Positions 11,953 to 19,788 of a DNA stretch of 39,746 nt are shown one piece after another (within the stretch, counting starts at the first letter, position 1; each line of letters begins with the position of its first letter). The notes under the pieces were generated by a model. It was given only the letters and a program-made list of their open reading frames with translations, was not told where the DNA came from and did not search any database. The stretch is taken from positions 8,176,227 through 8,215,972 of the forward strand of contig NZ_KK037166.1 in assembly GCF_000568255.1 (NCBI RefSeq), written 5' to 3'. The translations under genes were made by a program, and so were the position numbers. This DNA is from Kutzneria sp. 744 (GTDB lineage: Bacteria; Actinomycetota; Actinomycetes; Mycobacteriales; Pseudonocardiaceae).

Positions 11953-12669
11953 CTACTCCCAGCGGAACAGCCGGGCCGCGGCCAGCCCGAACACGACCGT
12001 GATGGTAGCCAGCACGGCCAGATGCAGCAGCTGCGGGAACTGACCGTTCCACGAGTCGCGCACGGCCTGCATGGTCGCGCCCAGCGGCATGAAGTCGCCG
12101 ATCCGATTCAGGAAGCCCGGCAGCGCCTCGCGCGGCGTGAAGACACCGCCGGTGAACATGTTGACGAAGAACAGCAGCATGCCGATGGCCGTGGCCATCC
12201 GGCCGGTCGGGGCGATCGCCGCCACCAGCAGGCCGACGGAGAACAGCGCCAGCGCCCCGAGCACGAAGGCCAGCGCGAAGCCGAGCGGCTGGGCCGGCAG
12301 CGGGAAGCCGATGAGCCGGCCGGCCACCACCACGACCGCCGCCATGACGACGGCCACCGCGCAGCTGACCAGCAGCTGTCCGATGAGGACCTTGGACGGG
12401 TGCACGGGCGTGGTGTAGAGCCGGCGCAGGATGCCCTTCTCCCGGTAGCCGGCCAGGATCGTGGGCAGCAGGTTGAGCGACAGGATGGCCAGCGAGAACG
12501 AGATGGCCAGGCCCGGGAAGTAGGTGTAGATCGGGTCGCCGCCGGGCGTGACGATCAGCCCGAACGACACCATGATCAGCAGCGGCAGGCCGAGCGTGGC
12601 CGCGACGGCGGCCGGCTCGCGCAGGTACAGGCGCAGTTCCGAGACGGCGATGCGAATCTGGGCGCTCAT
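11953..12669 (-). CDS. ABC-2 type exporter permease
   Basis: A 238-residue integral membrane protein with about six spans and the ABC-2 signature region PTILAGYREKGILRRLYTTPVHPSKVLIGQ. This is typical of DrrB-like drug or lipid exporters. ATG 12669 overlaps the TGA of the preceding 33-codon ORF as ATGA, and GGAAG lies just upstream, so translation is coupled. Its partner ATPase is at 12764-13678. The substrate cannot be read from the sequence. The first codons share a 22-bp identical stretch with the small upstream ORF. Confidence 0.88.
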   Translation of the reverse strand: MSAQIRIAVSELRLYLREPAAVAATLGLPLLIMVSFGLIVTPGGDPIYTYFPGLAISFSLAILSLNLLPTILAGYREKGILRRLYTTPVHPSKVLIGQLLVSCAVAVVMAAVVVVAGRLIGFPLPAQPLGFALAFVLGALALFSVGLLVAAIAPTGRMATAIGMLLFFVNMFTGGVFTPREALPGFLNRIGDFMPLGATMQAVRDSWNGQFPQLLHLAVLATITVVFGLAAARLFRWE

Positions 12670-12778
12670 CGGGCTTCCTCCAGCGTGTGGTCGGTCGGTG
12701 CGGCGAAGGCGTAGCCCAGGTACAGGCGCAGTTCCGAGGCGGCGTTGTGGCTCAGTTCGGTGCTCATCGCACTTCCTC
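12622..12778. repeat. Short tandem duplication of the permease 5' end
   Basis: A 22-bp stretch at 12622-12643 recurs exactly at 12717-12738. The start and ribosome-site region at 12665-12679 recurs with two changes at 12763-12777. Together they show an approximately 95-98 bp duplication that carries the ribosome site and the codons for SELRLYL. Confidence 0.75.
12666..12767 (-). CDS. 33-codon ORF, apparent remnant of a duplicated permease start
   Basis: This ORF lies between the ATPase and permease genes. Its ATG overlaps the ATPase TGA (ATGA at 12764-12767), and its TGA overlaps the permease ATG (ATGA at 12666-12669). Its sequence begins MSTELSHNAASELRLYLG; the SELRLYL part matches residues 10-16 of the permease, after which the reading differs. 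It therefore looks like a fossil of a duplicated permease 5' end, kept in frame so that ribosomes pass from the ATPase gene to the permease. No function for the peptide is evident. Confidence 0.45.
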   Translation of the reverse strand: MSTELSHNAASELRLYLGYAFAAPTDHTLEEAR

Positions 12779-13678
12779 CATCTTGCGGCCCGTCAGGGCG
12801 ACGAAGGCGTCGTCGAGGCTGGCCTGCTCCAGACGCAGGTCGGCGGCGACGATCCGGTGCCGGGCCAGCACGGAGGTGACGGCCTGGAGCACGTCGCCGG
12901 TGCCGGTGATCTCCAGCTGCGGGCCGACCTGGCGCACCGACGTGACCTCGGGCAGGTCGGTGAGCAGGCCGTCCGGCACGGGCACGCTCGGCCGGAACCG
13001 GATGCGCTGCTCGGCGGCCACCTTCGACACCAGCCCGGCCGGCGTGTCCAGCGCCACGACGTGGCCGCGGTCGATCACGGCGATCCGGTCGCACAGACGT
13101 TCGGCCTCGGCCATGAAGTGCGTGACGAGCAACACGGTGACGCCCTGGCCGCGGATGTCCTCGACCAGGCCCCAGGTGTCCCGGCGGGCCTGCGGATCCA
13201 GCCCGGTCGTGAGCTCGTCCAGCACGGCGATCTCGGGCTTGCCGACCAGCGCCAGCGCGATGAACAGGCGCTGCTTCTGGCCGCCTGACAGCTTGCCGAA
13301 CGGGCTGTTGGCCTTGTCGGCCAGACCCCAGTCGTCCAGCAGCCGCCGCCAGTCCATCGGGTCGGCGTAGAAGGAGCTGTAGAGCTGCAAGGCCTCCCGG
13401 ACGCGCATCTTCTCGGGCAGCTGGCTCTCCTGGAACTGCACGCCGATGCGGGTGCGCAGGGCGTCGTGGTCGCGGTGCGGGTCCAAACCGAGCACCCGTA
13501 CGGCGCCGGCGTCGGGCACCCGCAGGCCCTCGACGCATTCCACGGTGGTGGTCTTGCCGGCCCCGTTCGGGCCGAGCACGCCGAAGATCTCGCCTCGTTC
13601 GACGGTGAACGACACGTCGTCGACGGCGACGTGATCCCGATAACGTTTGCGGAGGTGCTCCACCTCGATGACTGCCAT
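12764..13678 (-). CDS. ABC exporter ATPase (DrrA-like)
   Basis: A 304-residue nucleotide-binding subunit with Walker A GPNGAGKTTT (residues about 36-45), signature LSGGQKQR, Walker B-like IAVLDELTTGLDP and H-loop VTHFMAEAERLCDR. The C-terminal extension (about 215-304) is the usual DrrA-type regulatory domain. ATG 13678 was chosen because the conserved fold begins there (IEVEHLRKRY); the frame is open to 13810 but that part is not conserved-looking. It heads the operon of ATPase, permease, sensor kinase and regulator. With the permease it would export a drug, lipid or peptide, with the kinase-regulator pair controlling expression. Confidence 0.92.
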   Translation of the reverse strand: MAVIEVEHLRKRYRDHVAVDDVSFTVERGEIFGVLGPNGAGKTTTVECVEGLRVPDAGAVRVLGLDPHRDHDALRTRIGVQFQESQLPEKMRVREALQLYSSFYADPMDWRRLLDDWGLADKANSPFGKLSGGQKQRLFIALALVGKPEIAVLDELTTGLDPQARRDTWGLVEDIRGQGVTVLLVTHFMAEAERLCDRIAVIDRGHVVALDTPAGLVSKVAAEQRIRFRPSVPVPDGLLTDLPEVTSVRQVGPQLEITGTGDVLQAVTSVLARHRIVAADLRLEQASLDDAFVALTGRKMEEVR

Positions 13679-13833
13679 GGGAAAAGCGTCGCCGGGCAGG
13701 CCCTTTCGCGGGATCGACCGGGCGATCACACCGGGGTCAACCGATCGGTGGATGGTGGGGTCGGCACGAGCGCCCGCGCCGACTGTGCGAGGATCCCGCC
13801 CGAGATCCACTGACGTTCCGAAAGGCGGAGGAG

Positions 13834-14232
13834 ATGGTCGACCACTCGCGCGTGCCGCGACTGATCTTCGCGGTGCTGGGCGTGCTCGTCGCCGTCATCG
13901 GCGTCGTGGGGCTGGCTTCCGGCGGCGGCTCGCTCGGCGACGTCACGCCGACCGCGCACGTCATCGGCCTGGCGCTGAGCCCGGTGCACAGCCTGCTGCT
14001 GGTGATCTTCGGCGTGATCGGCGCGCTGGCGTCGTTCGTGCGCAGGCTGACCGCGAGCTGGGCGTTGCTCCAGTTCGCCGTGTTCTCGGGCTTGTTCGCC
14101 TACGGCGTGGCGGTGCCGGACTCGCTCGGCCTGAACCTGGCCGACCACATCCTGCACCTCGTAGTGATCACGGTCAGCGTCACCTGCGCGCTGCTGGTGG
14201 CCGCCCCGTTCATGGGCTCCGACCGGCACTGA
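13834..14232 (+). CDS. Small membrane protein, DUF4383-like
   Basis: A 132-residue protein with four hydrophobic spans. A segment SPVHSLLLVIFGVIGA, and a later LADHILHLVVITVSV, resemble the His-containing helices (HNLLHLLFG-type) of the DUF4383 membrane family of actinobacteria. No function is known for that family. ATG 13834 follows GGAGGAG directly. The gene is divergent from the ABC operon with about 155 bases between, and is followed by a strong hairpin at 14247-14290. Confidence 0.65.
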   Translation: MVDHSRVPRLIFAVLGVLVAVIGVVGLASGGGSLGDVTPTAHVIGLALSPVHSLLLVIFGVIGALASFVRRLTASWALLQFAVFSGLFAYGVAVPDSLGLNLADHILHLVVITVSVTCALLVAAPFMGSDRH

Positions 14233-14246
14233 CCTTCAGACACGCG

Positions 14247-14290
14247 TAACGCCACGTGCGGCGGCCGTGATGGCCGCGCACGTGGCGTTC
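14247..14290. terminator. GC-rich hairpin between convergent genes
   Basis: AACGCCACGTGCG at 14248-14260 pairs with CGCACGTGGCGTT at 14277-14289, extended by GGCC pairs around a short GTGA-containing loop, with one unpaired base. It lies after the DUF4383-like gene and near the end of the convergent HesB-like gene, so it probably ends both transcripts. Confidence 0.7.
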
Positions 14291-14310
14291 GCACGTTCTC
14301 CCCTGCTACG

Positions 14311-14601
14311 TCACACGGCGGTCGGCGGCTGCTGACTGGCCAGCGTGAACGTCGGGTTGCCCTGGTCGTCGACGTTGGCGTCCAGCACCTTGTCGTCCAG
14401 GTAGGCCGCGGCGGAGTCATCGAGAAACAGCCTCGCGCCGTCGCCCGCGATCACCCGGTCCGCGTCGTCGGGCTGGGGAGCAAGCGCGAGCGCGAGACGG
14501 CCGTTCTGGTTGGCGATGCGCAACCCGGTGCCGTCGGGCACGCCGTCGTCGCTGGTCAGACCGCGCACGACCTCCACGGCGGTCGGCGTGAGCGTGAGCA
14601 T
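14311..14601 (-). CDS. HesB/IscA-like protein lacking the cysteines
   Basis: A 96-residue protein. The opening MLTLTPTAVEVVRGL, the GLRIANQNGRLALALAPQPDDADRVI core and the FLDDSAAAYLDDKVLDA segment follow the A-type Fe-S carrier (HesB/IscA) fold pattern. The protein has no cysteine, so it cannot bind a cluster in the usual way. Such Cys-free relatives are common in actinobacteria and their role is unknown. ATG 14601 is preferred over 14640 because GGAG lies 5-6 bases upstream. It is convergent with the DUF4383-like gene. Confidence 0.65.
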   Translation of the reverse strand: MLTLTPTAVEVVRGLTSDDGVPDGTGLRIANQNGRLALALAPQPDDADRVIAGDGARLFLDDSAAAYLDDKVLDANVDDQGNPTFTLASQQPPTAV

Positions 14602-14828
14602 GGATTCTCCGTTCGACGTCGGTTCCGTTGAAGTGGCCACGCTAGCCCGGACCGCCCAACGGCGCAGCCCCGCTCGGGTGAATGTCCTTAGTGGACCTCT
14701 GAACCACAGTGGTCAAAGCACTTGACGCAGTCGGGAAAAATTTCTGGTTTGGCCGGCGGTGGCATGGGGCATACCAACTCCGGGTGCGGGAACAGATGTG
14801 GGCGTGCAGAGGTCGGGGATGCGCGCCC

Positions 14829-14850
14829 ACATCGCCGCATGCGGCGATGT
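14829..14850. promoter_or_regulatory. Perfect 22-bp palindrome upstream of the L,D-transpeptidase gene
   Basis: Each half (ACATCGCCGCA) is the exact reverse complement of the other, with no spacer. It lies about 160 bases before ATG 15010 in the 14641-15009 gap. The size and symmetry suit a dimeric repressor site. I find no convincing -10/-35 pair next to it. The rest of this gap holds no gene I can support. Confidence 0.45.
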
Positions 14851-15009
14851 TCTTGGCACAGCGCGAATCGCGGCCACGCCCTCCGTGTCGAGTCCCGCGA
14901 TGTGCTTGACGCGTCAGGATTTCGTCGCGCATCTGAAGACTTTTCGCCTTCTCTCGTTTTCCACCCGCGATCACGGGTAGCCGTACCGTGAGGACGGAGG
15001 CGAAAACTG

Positions 15010-15450
15010 ATGACCACAACCGTGAAACTGGCTGCCGGCGCGGCAATCGCCGCTGGGTGTGCCGTCGGAGTGTTGGCGACGCCGGCTCAGGCCGCGCCGT
15101 CGAGCCCGTGTTCCGCGACCGCGCGGGCCTGCGTCGATCTCTCGTCGCAGCAGGCGTGGCTGATGCGCGGCGGAGTCGTGACCTACGGACCGGTGCCGGT
15201 CAAGACCGGCATGGCGAGCGCGCCGACGGATCCGGGCACCTTCCGCGTGACGTTCAAGGATCTGCACCACCGCAGCACCATCTTCAACAACGCGCCGATG
15301 CCCTATTCGGTGTTCTTCAACGGAGGCGACGCGTTCCACGAGGGTAGCCTGACCGACCCCTCGCACGGCTGCGTGCACCTCTCGGCCACCGCGGCCGCCA
15401 CCTTCTACAGAAGCCTGACGCCGGGCGACGTGGTCCAGGTGGTCCGATAG
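15010..15450 (+). CDS. Secreted L,D-transpeptidase (YkuD)
   Basis: A 146-residue exported protein with a Sec signal peptide (residues 1-28, cleavage near AQA-AP). The YkuD active site is complete: His110 in HEGSL and Ser118-His119-Gly120-Cys121 followed by VHL, Cys121 being the nucleophile. L,D-transpeptidases make 3-3 cross-links in peptidoglycan or transfer D-amino acids. At this size it is a minimal single-domain member. GGAGG lies about 10 bases before ATG 15010. A textbook terminator follows at 15458-15495. The D,D-carboxypeptidase at 1043-2242 would make the tetrapeptide donors such enzymes use. Confidence 0.9.
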   Translation: MTTTVKLAAGAAIAAGCAVGVLATPAQAAPSSPCSATARACVDLSSQQAWLMRGGVVTYGPVPVKTGMASAPTDPGTFRVTFKDLHHRSTIFNNAPMPYSVFFNGGDAFHEGSLTDPSHGCVHLSATAAATFYRSLTPGDVVQVVR

Positions 15451-15457
15451 TTTCCTG

Positions 15458-15495
15458 ACGCGGGTGACGCCGGGGTCGGCGTCACCCGCGTTTTT
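15458..15495. terminator. Rho-independent terminator after the L,D-transpeptidase
   Basis: A perfect 14-bp stem (15458-15471 with 15478-15491) and a 6-base loop are followed by TTTTT on the plus strand. It serves the + gene and may also act on the convergent protease transcript. Confidence 0.92.
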
Positions 15496-15511
15496 CCTTA
15501 CAGAGCCTTCC

Positions 15512-18457
15512 TTACAGGGCGCCGAGTCCGTTGGGTGTGCCGAGGCCGGTCGGGCCGTCGTACCCCTTGCCGGCGGTGCACAGGTAGTCGCCGCCGCAGT
15601 CCCAGTGCTTGTTGCTGCCGCTCGTCACGTCGTTGAGCGCGCTCGGGTGCTGGTAGATGTACTTGGCATTGGCCAACTTCGCCGAGTTGCCGGCCAGCAC
15701 GACCATCGCCGCGATGATCGGCGAGGAGGCGCTGGTGCCGCCGGAGACGTACCAGTCGCCGCTGGAGTACACCGCCGGGCCGGTGGCCGGGTCGGCCACC
15801 GCGGAGATGTCGGCGATCGTCCGGTTAGGACAGTTCTTGTCCTTCTGCCACGACGGCTTGGCCACGTAGCCGGAACAGCCGGAGCCCGCGCCCTTCCACG
15901 CCGACTCGGTCCAGCCACGGGCGTTGCTCGCCTTGGTCAGGCTGGTGCCGCCGACCGCGATCACCGTGCTCAGCGAGGCCGGCCAGCTGGCCTCCTTGAA
16001 GCCGGCGTCACCGGTGGAGGCGGTGATCGCCACGCCCGGCTTGGTGAAGTCCTTGGCGTGGGCCATGTCCTCGGTGTCCTCGTCGCCGCCCCAGCTGTTG
16101 GACACGGCGGTCGCGCCCGAGCCGGTGGCGACCGTCTCGGCCTTGGCCAGGTCGACGGTGTCGGAGCTGGTGGACTCCACCAGCACGATGTGGCAGGCAG
16201 GGCAGACCGCGCTGACCATGTCCAGGTCCAGCGAGATCTCGTCGGTCCAGTCGTCCTCCGGGTCCACCGGCGGCAGCGGCGAGGACTTGCCGTCCTGGTT
16301 GAGGATCGTCAGGCAGCCGTTGGCGATGGTGCAGGCCGGCAGGCCGTACGTCTTGCGGTAGACGGCCAGATCGGCCTCGGCGGTGTCGTCGCCACCGTTG
16401 TCCACGATCGCGACGGTGCCGCCCTTGGCGTCGGCCGGGATGTTGTACGCCGACTTGATGTCGCCCGGGGACAGGCCGTCCGGCAGCTTGGTCGAAGAGG
16501 GCTGCCACTTGGCCGTGGCGGACAGGGCAAGGCAGCGGGCGTGGCCACGGGCGGCGTTGGCGCACACGGGATGCGCGTCGCCGGCGGCTTGGGTGTCCTC
16601 ATTGGACTGTGCTGTGGCGATGCCGTTCGGGGCGTTGACCAGGGCCGCGTTGTGCACGGTCTCGTCCAGCGTGCTGCCGGCCTGGTCGACGGCGTGGAAC
16701 CGCAACGCCAGGTAGCCGGGCTTGGCGCCGGCCGGCACGGTGAAGGCTCCGGTGGCGTGGTGACCGTCGGTCAGGGTGACGGTCGTCGGCTGCCACGTTG
16801 TGCCGTCGTCGTAGGAGACATCGGCGGTCGCCTTGGTGACGTCAGGGTCGGCGGTGCCGGACTGGTGGTGGAACGACAACGACACGGTGGCTTTGCCGGG
16901 CGCGATGCTGTCGTGCTTGTCCTGGCTGAAACCCGCGCCGGCGTACAGGATCGGCACGGGACCGGTCGATGTCGAGGAGTCGAAGCCCCAGGCGATCTGG
17001 GTGTGCGTGGACAGCGCGGTGACATTGGTGTCGTGCGTGGCGTCGATGTCGTAGACGTAGCGGTGCTTGCCGGCGGCCAACTGCTGATCGAACTCGTAGC
17101 CCTCGGTGCCGCCGCTGTAGATCTGCTTGCCGTCCTCGGACAGCGTGGTCGGGCCGTCGCTCCACTGCCCGATGTTGCCGGAGTAGTCGGTGTCCATCAC
17201 GCCGACGCCGTGCAGCGTGTCCCCGTCACGGCAGAGGAAGCACGGACCGTCCACAGTCGACGGTGCCGGCGCGACTACGCCGCCGCGCCAGGCCAGCGAC
17301 ACGTGCTGGCCGGGCTTGACCGGCAGCACGCGGTCGAGGTTGGTGAAGGGCGCGCCGTTGGGGTTGAAGGTGGCCTCGTAGTCAAAGGAGGCGTCGGTGG
17401 ACACGTAGTGCCGGTCGGCGCTCGGCGCCTTCACCGGCAGGTACGGGATGCTGGGCAGGGCCGGGTTGCCGGTGCCCTGGCCGTGCAGCGCGAAGTCGTC
17501 GAAGTAGATGGCGTCCTGGCTGGGCTGATCGGTCACGTAGGTGTTGTCGATCGTGGCCAGCGATGATGCCTTCACCGCGTAGGTCTGGTTCACGCCGATG
17601 GAGTCCGTCTTCGGCGTGGCCAGCGCGTAGCTGTACGGCGCGATGGCGGCGGCGGGGGAGGTGCGGCGGCTGGCGACCGAGTACTGGAGCGTGCCGTACT
17701 TCGCCTTGGCCGCCTGGCCGACGTAGAACCGCGTGCCTGCGAGGGCTCCGATGTCCAGTATGGCCAGCTTCGTGCCGACACCGCGGTTCCAGCCGACGAC
17801 GGTGGCGCTGTCCACGCTGGGCAGCGGCGTCGTGAACGACACCGGCGACGCCTTGCGGCCGTCGAGGGCGACCGCGGCGCCGGCGGTCGGCACCGTGACG
17901 TCGGTGGCTGTCAGCAGTTCCGTCTCGGTCGGGTTGTCCTTGGTGTCGGTCTCGAACGCGGCGACGGCGACGCTGTAGTGCCCGGCCGGCACGGCGATCC
18001 TGGAGTCGCCGGTGAACATCAGGCCGTCCCACATGGCCCGGCCCGGATCGTCGGTGTTGATCACGACGACCTCGGCCGCCTGCACCGGCTTGCCCTCGTG
18101 GTCGAGTGCCGTGATGTGCAGCGGCGCCATCGCGTAGTTCGGGTGCGCGGCGGCTGGCTTCGCGCCGCCGATCTCGAAGGCGTCCAACGTGCTGATGTGC
18201 CCGATGGCGCTGGCCGGCACCACGGTCGGCCGACCGTCCAGCCACGTCGTGACGTTGGCCGCGCTGTGGCCGGGGGCCGGCAGGAAGTCGGCCCTGTCGC
18301 CGTGGATGCGCACGTGGTCGCCGGTGGGTAACGCGTAGACGCCGGGCTGCACGGCGGGGGTCGCGGCCTGGGCGGCCGGCGTGATCACGGCGGCGGCCGC
18401 GAGGACCAGTGGGGTGACGGCGAAGCCGGCTGTCAGCCGGCGTCCGGTGAAGCGCAC
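15512..18457 (-). CDS. Secreted sedolisin-like (S53) serine-carboxyl protease
   Basis: A 981-residue protein with a Sec signal peptide (1-31). The last 330 residues are a sedolisin domain: Glu740 and Asp744 (DEISLDLD), Asp817 (ASTGDAGF), nucleophile Ser909 (SGGTSASSP) and a calcium-site Asp943 (DVTSG). All catalytic residues are present. Residues about 35-110 (LPTGDHVRIHG, then TVVPASAIGHISTLDAFEI) resemble the leader of large Streptomyces S8 proteases rather than a normal S53 pro-domain. The middle has beta-rich, Ig-like stretches. GTG 18457 has GGAG about 8 bases upstream. A promoter is visible at 18528-18557. It probably digests external protein. Confidence 0.85.
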   Translation of the reverse strand: MRFTGRRLTAGFAVTPLVLAAAAVITPAAQAATPAVQPGVYALPTGDHVRIHGDRADFLPAPGHSAANVTTWLDGRPTVVPASAIGHISTLDAFEIGGAKPAAAHPNYAMAPLHITALDHEGKPVQAAEVVVINTDDPGRAMWDGLMFTGDSRIAVPAGHYSVAVAAFETDTKDNPTETELLTATDVTVPTAGAAVALDGRKASPVSFTTPLPSVDSATVVGWNRGVGTKLAILDIGALAGTRFYVGQAAKAKYGTLQYSVASRRTSPAAAIAPYSYALATPKTDSIGVNQTYAVKASSLATIDNTYVTDQPSQDAIYFDDFALHGQGTGNPALPSIPYLPVKAPSADRHYVSTDASFDYEATFNPNGAPFTNLDRVLPVKPGQHVSLAWRGGVVAPAPSTVDGPCFLCRDGDTLHGVGVMDTDYSGNIGQWSDGPTTLSEDGKQIYSGGTEGYEFDQQLAAGKHRYVYDIDATHDTNVTALSTHTQIAWGFDSSTSTGPVPILYAGAGFSQDKHDSIAPGKATVSLSFHHQSGTADPDVTKATADVSYDDGTTWQPTTVTLTDGHHATGAFTVPAGAKPGYLALRFHAVDQAGSTLDETVHNAALVNAPNGIATAQSNEDTQAAGDAHPVCANAARGHARCLALSATAKWQPSSTKLPDGLSPGDIKSAYNIPADAKGGTVAIVDNGGDDTAEADLAVYRKTYGLPACTIANGCLTILNQDGKSSPLPPVDPEDDWTDEISLDLDMVSAVCPACHIVLVESTSSDTVDLAKAETVATGSGATAVSNSWGGDEDTEDMAHAKDFTKPGVAITASTGDAGFKEASWPASLSTVIAVGGTSLTKASNARGWTESAWKGAGSGCSGYVAKPSWQKDKNCPNRTIADISAVADPATGPAVYSSGDWYVSGGTSASSPIIAAMVVLAGNSAKLANAKYIYQHPSALNDVTSGSNKHWDCGGDYLCTAGKGYDGPTGLGTPNGLGAL

Positions 18458-18527
18458 GCGAGAACTCCGTCCTGTGGCGGTGTCATGACCGCTCGGGCGG
18501 GGCGGAGCCGCTGGCGAGCCGTTCTCA

Positions 18528-18557
18528 CTTCTACGAGAGGTCGCGCCGATGCGTCAA
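18528..18557 (-). promoter_or_regulatory. Vegetative-type promoter of the S53 protease gene
   Basis: Read on the minus strand, TTGACG (18557-18552) and TAGAAG (18533-18528) are separated by 18 bases. The -10 element lies about 70 bases before the GTG at 18457. Apart from this, the 18458-18759 gap shows nothing I can name. Confidence 0.5.
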
Positions 18558-18759
18558 GAGAGGGGACGGGCAACTGTGGCCGTACGACGCCAACAGAACG
18601 GGCAAACCGGGCACTGACATCCGATGTTCAGACCAATTCACGCACGTGACCGGGGTGATCGGTCCGGCCTAACCGGGCATCGGCCATTCGGCGACCACCG
18701 GCTGCCGGTCGTCGCGCCGGGGCCGGAACCGGCCGGAAACCAAGATCGCGATTGGCATC

Positions 18760-18927
18760 ATGGACGGCATGGCAGCACAGCGCGACGCCGAGAAGCCGGC
18801 GCGCAAGATCATCCACCTGCACCGCATTTTCGACCGCAAAAACGATGCGGCGCAACGGGAACAGCGCCGACCCGAGGAAGCCGACGCCGTCACCGACCGT
18901 GCGGCGCGACCAGTTGGGCGGGACTGA
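18760..18927 (+). CDS. Possible 55-residue charged small protein
   Basis: ATG 18760 to TGA 18927 encodes a short, Arg/Asp/Glu/Gln-rich protein (starts MDGMAAQRDAEKPARK). The first 30 codons have G or C at most third positions, as in real genes here. It overlaps the convergent Uma2 gene by 38 bases and has no strong ribosome site or known relative. This is a weak call. Confidence 0.25.
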   Translation: MDGMAAQRDAEKPARKIIHLHRIFDRKNDAAQREQRRPEEADAVTDRAARPVGRD

Positions 18928-19450
18928 GCAGCGCCGTGAACGGCTCGTGCACCTCGATGATCTCGTCACCGACCGCGGTCAGGATCTGGGTGTACACCCC
19001 GTCCCGCAGCGCGAGGCAGCGCAGCTCCGGCAGCCCCGGATCCACCAGCCAGTAGTTCGGGCAGCCGGCCTCCTGGTACTTGGCCCGCTTGAGTTTCAGG
19101 TCGACCAGCCGGGTGCTCGGCGACAGCACCTCCACCACCAGCTCCGGCACACCGGCCAGATGCGTCGTGGTGAAGTCCTCGCGCCGGCCGACCACCACGT
19201 CCGGGATGAACACGGTGTCGTCGGCCAGCACGACATCGACGGGGGCCGGCAGCACCTCCAGGTGCGCCGGGCAGTTCATCGTCAGCGCGATCAGCAGCCG
19301 CGCGACGATGCGCTGGTGCAGTGGACGGGGCGACGGGCTCATGACGAGCGTCCCGTCCACGAGTTCGTAGCGGTGCCCATCATCTGGCATCGCCTCCAGG
19401 TCCGCCCGCGTCAGCGGCCTACCGTGGGGAAATGCAGGAACGCCTCCCAT
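18890..19450 (-). CDS. Uma2-family (DUF820) restriction-endonuclease-like protein
   Basis: A 186-residue protein with the PD-(D/E)xK-like core of the Uma2 family: a helix near the start (LTRADLEAMPDDGHRYELVDGTL is the typical YELVDG entry), FIPDVVVGRRED with its Asp, then LVVEVLSPSTRLVDLKLKRAKYQEAG with the E-x-x-SP and K-x-x-x-Y pattern. The nuclease role is inferred from the fold and rarely shown. ATG 19450 has AGGAGG 6 bases upstream. Uma2 genes are often abundant and mobile in filamentous bacteria. No partner gene is evident here. Confidence 0.85.
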   Translation of the reverse strand: MGGVPAFPHGRPLTRADLEAMPDDGHRYELVDGTLVMSPSPRPLHQRIVARLLIALTMNCPAHLEVLPAPVDVVLADDTVFIPDVVVGRREDFTTTHLAGVPELVVEVLSPSTRLVDLKLKRAKYQEAGCPNYWLVDPGLPELRCLALRDGVYTQILTAVGDEIIEVHEPFTALLSPAQLVAPHGR

Positions 19451-19788
19451 GGTGAGCCTCCTGGTGCCGACGATCCACCCGCCCGGCAGCGTACCCGGGC
19501 CCGACCGAGGCGACTTCCGCGCGAAATCCTCCTGAACCGGCGGAGTTCACGACTTCGATTGGCACAGCGCCGGTCCTGGTTGCCACGGTGATCGCCGCCG
19601 CGCGCTGCGCTCGGTAGTCGATTCGGCGGCAACCGTTGGGCCGGCAGGGGGTCCACCGGCTGTCCGGGTGATTTTCCCGGCAATACCCCAAACGGCGCAG
19701 GGTTGGGCATCTCCGCTGGCTGATGCCGTGATCGGGCCGAGACGGACGGCTACCGTGCGCATCTCAACCCCCGACGCCAGGGTGAAAT
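19451..19788. other. Intergenic stretch without a supported feature
   Basis: About 340 bp between the Uma2 gene start and the end of the MHS transporter gene. Short open frames on the minus strand lack family features. Only a weak CCGGG/CCCGG hairpin near 19666-19682 was noticed. Confidence 0.4.

Noticed and set aside
14642-15046. Minus-strand ORFs covering the gap before the L,D-transpeptidase
   Set aside because: No family features or ribosome site; codon use is poor. The gap is better read as upstream regulatory DNA.
18628-18969. 113-codon minus-strand ORF overlapping the Uma2 end
   Set aside because: Overlaps the end of the better supported Uma2 gene in another frame and is Arg/Ser/Pro-rich; no motif.
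18890-19450. Uma2 protein as part of a transposon or toxin system
   Set aside because: No transposase, antitoxin or terminal repeats nearby. Only the family match is supported.
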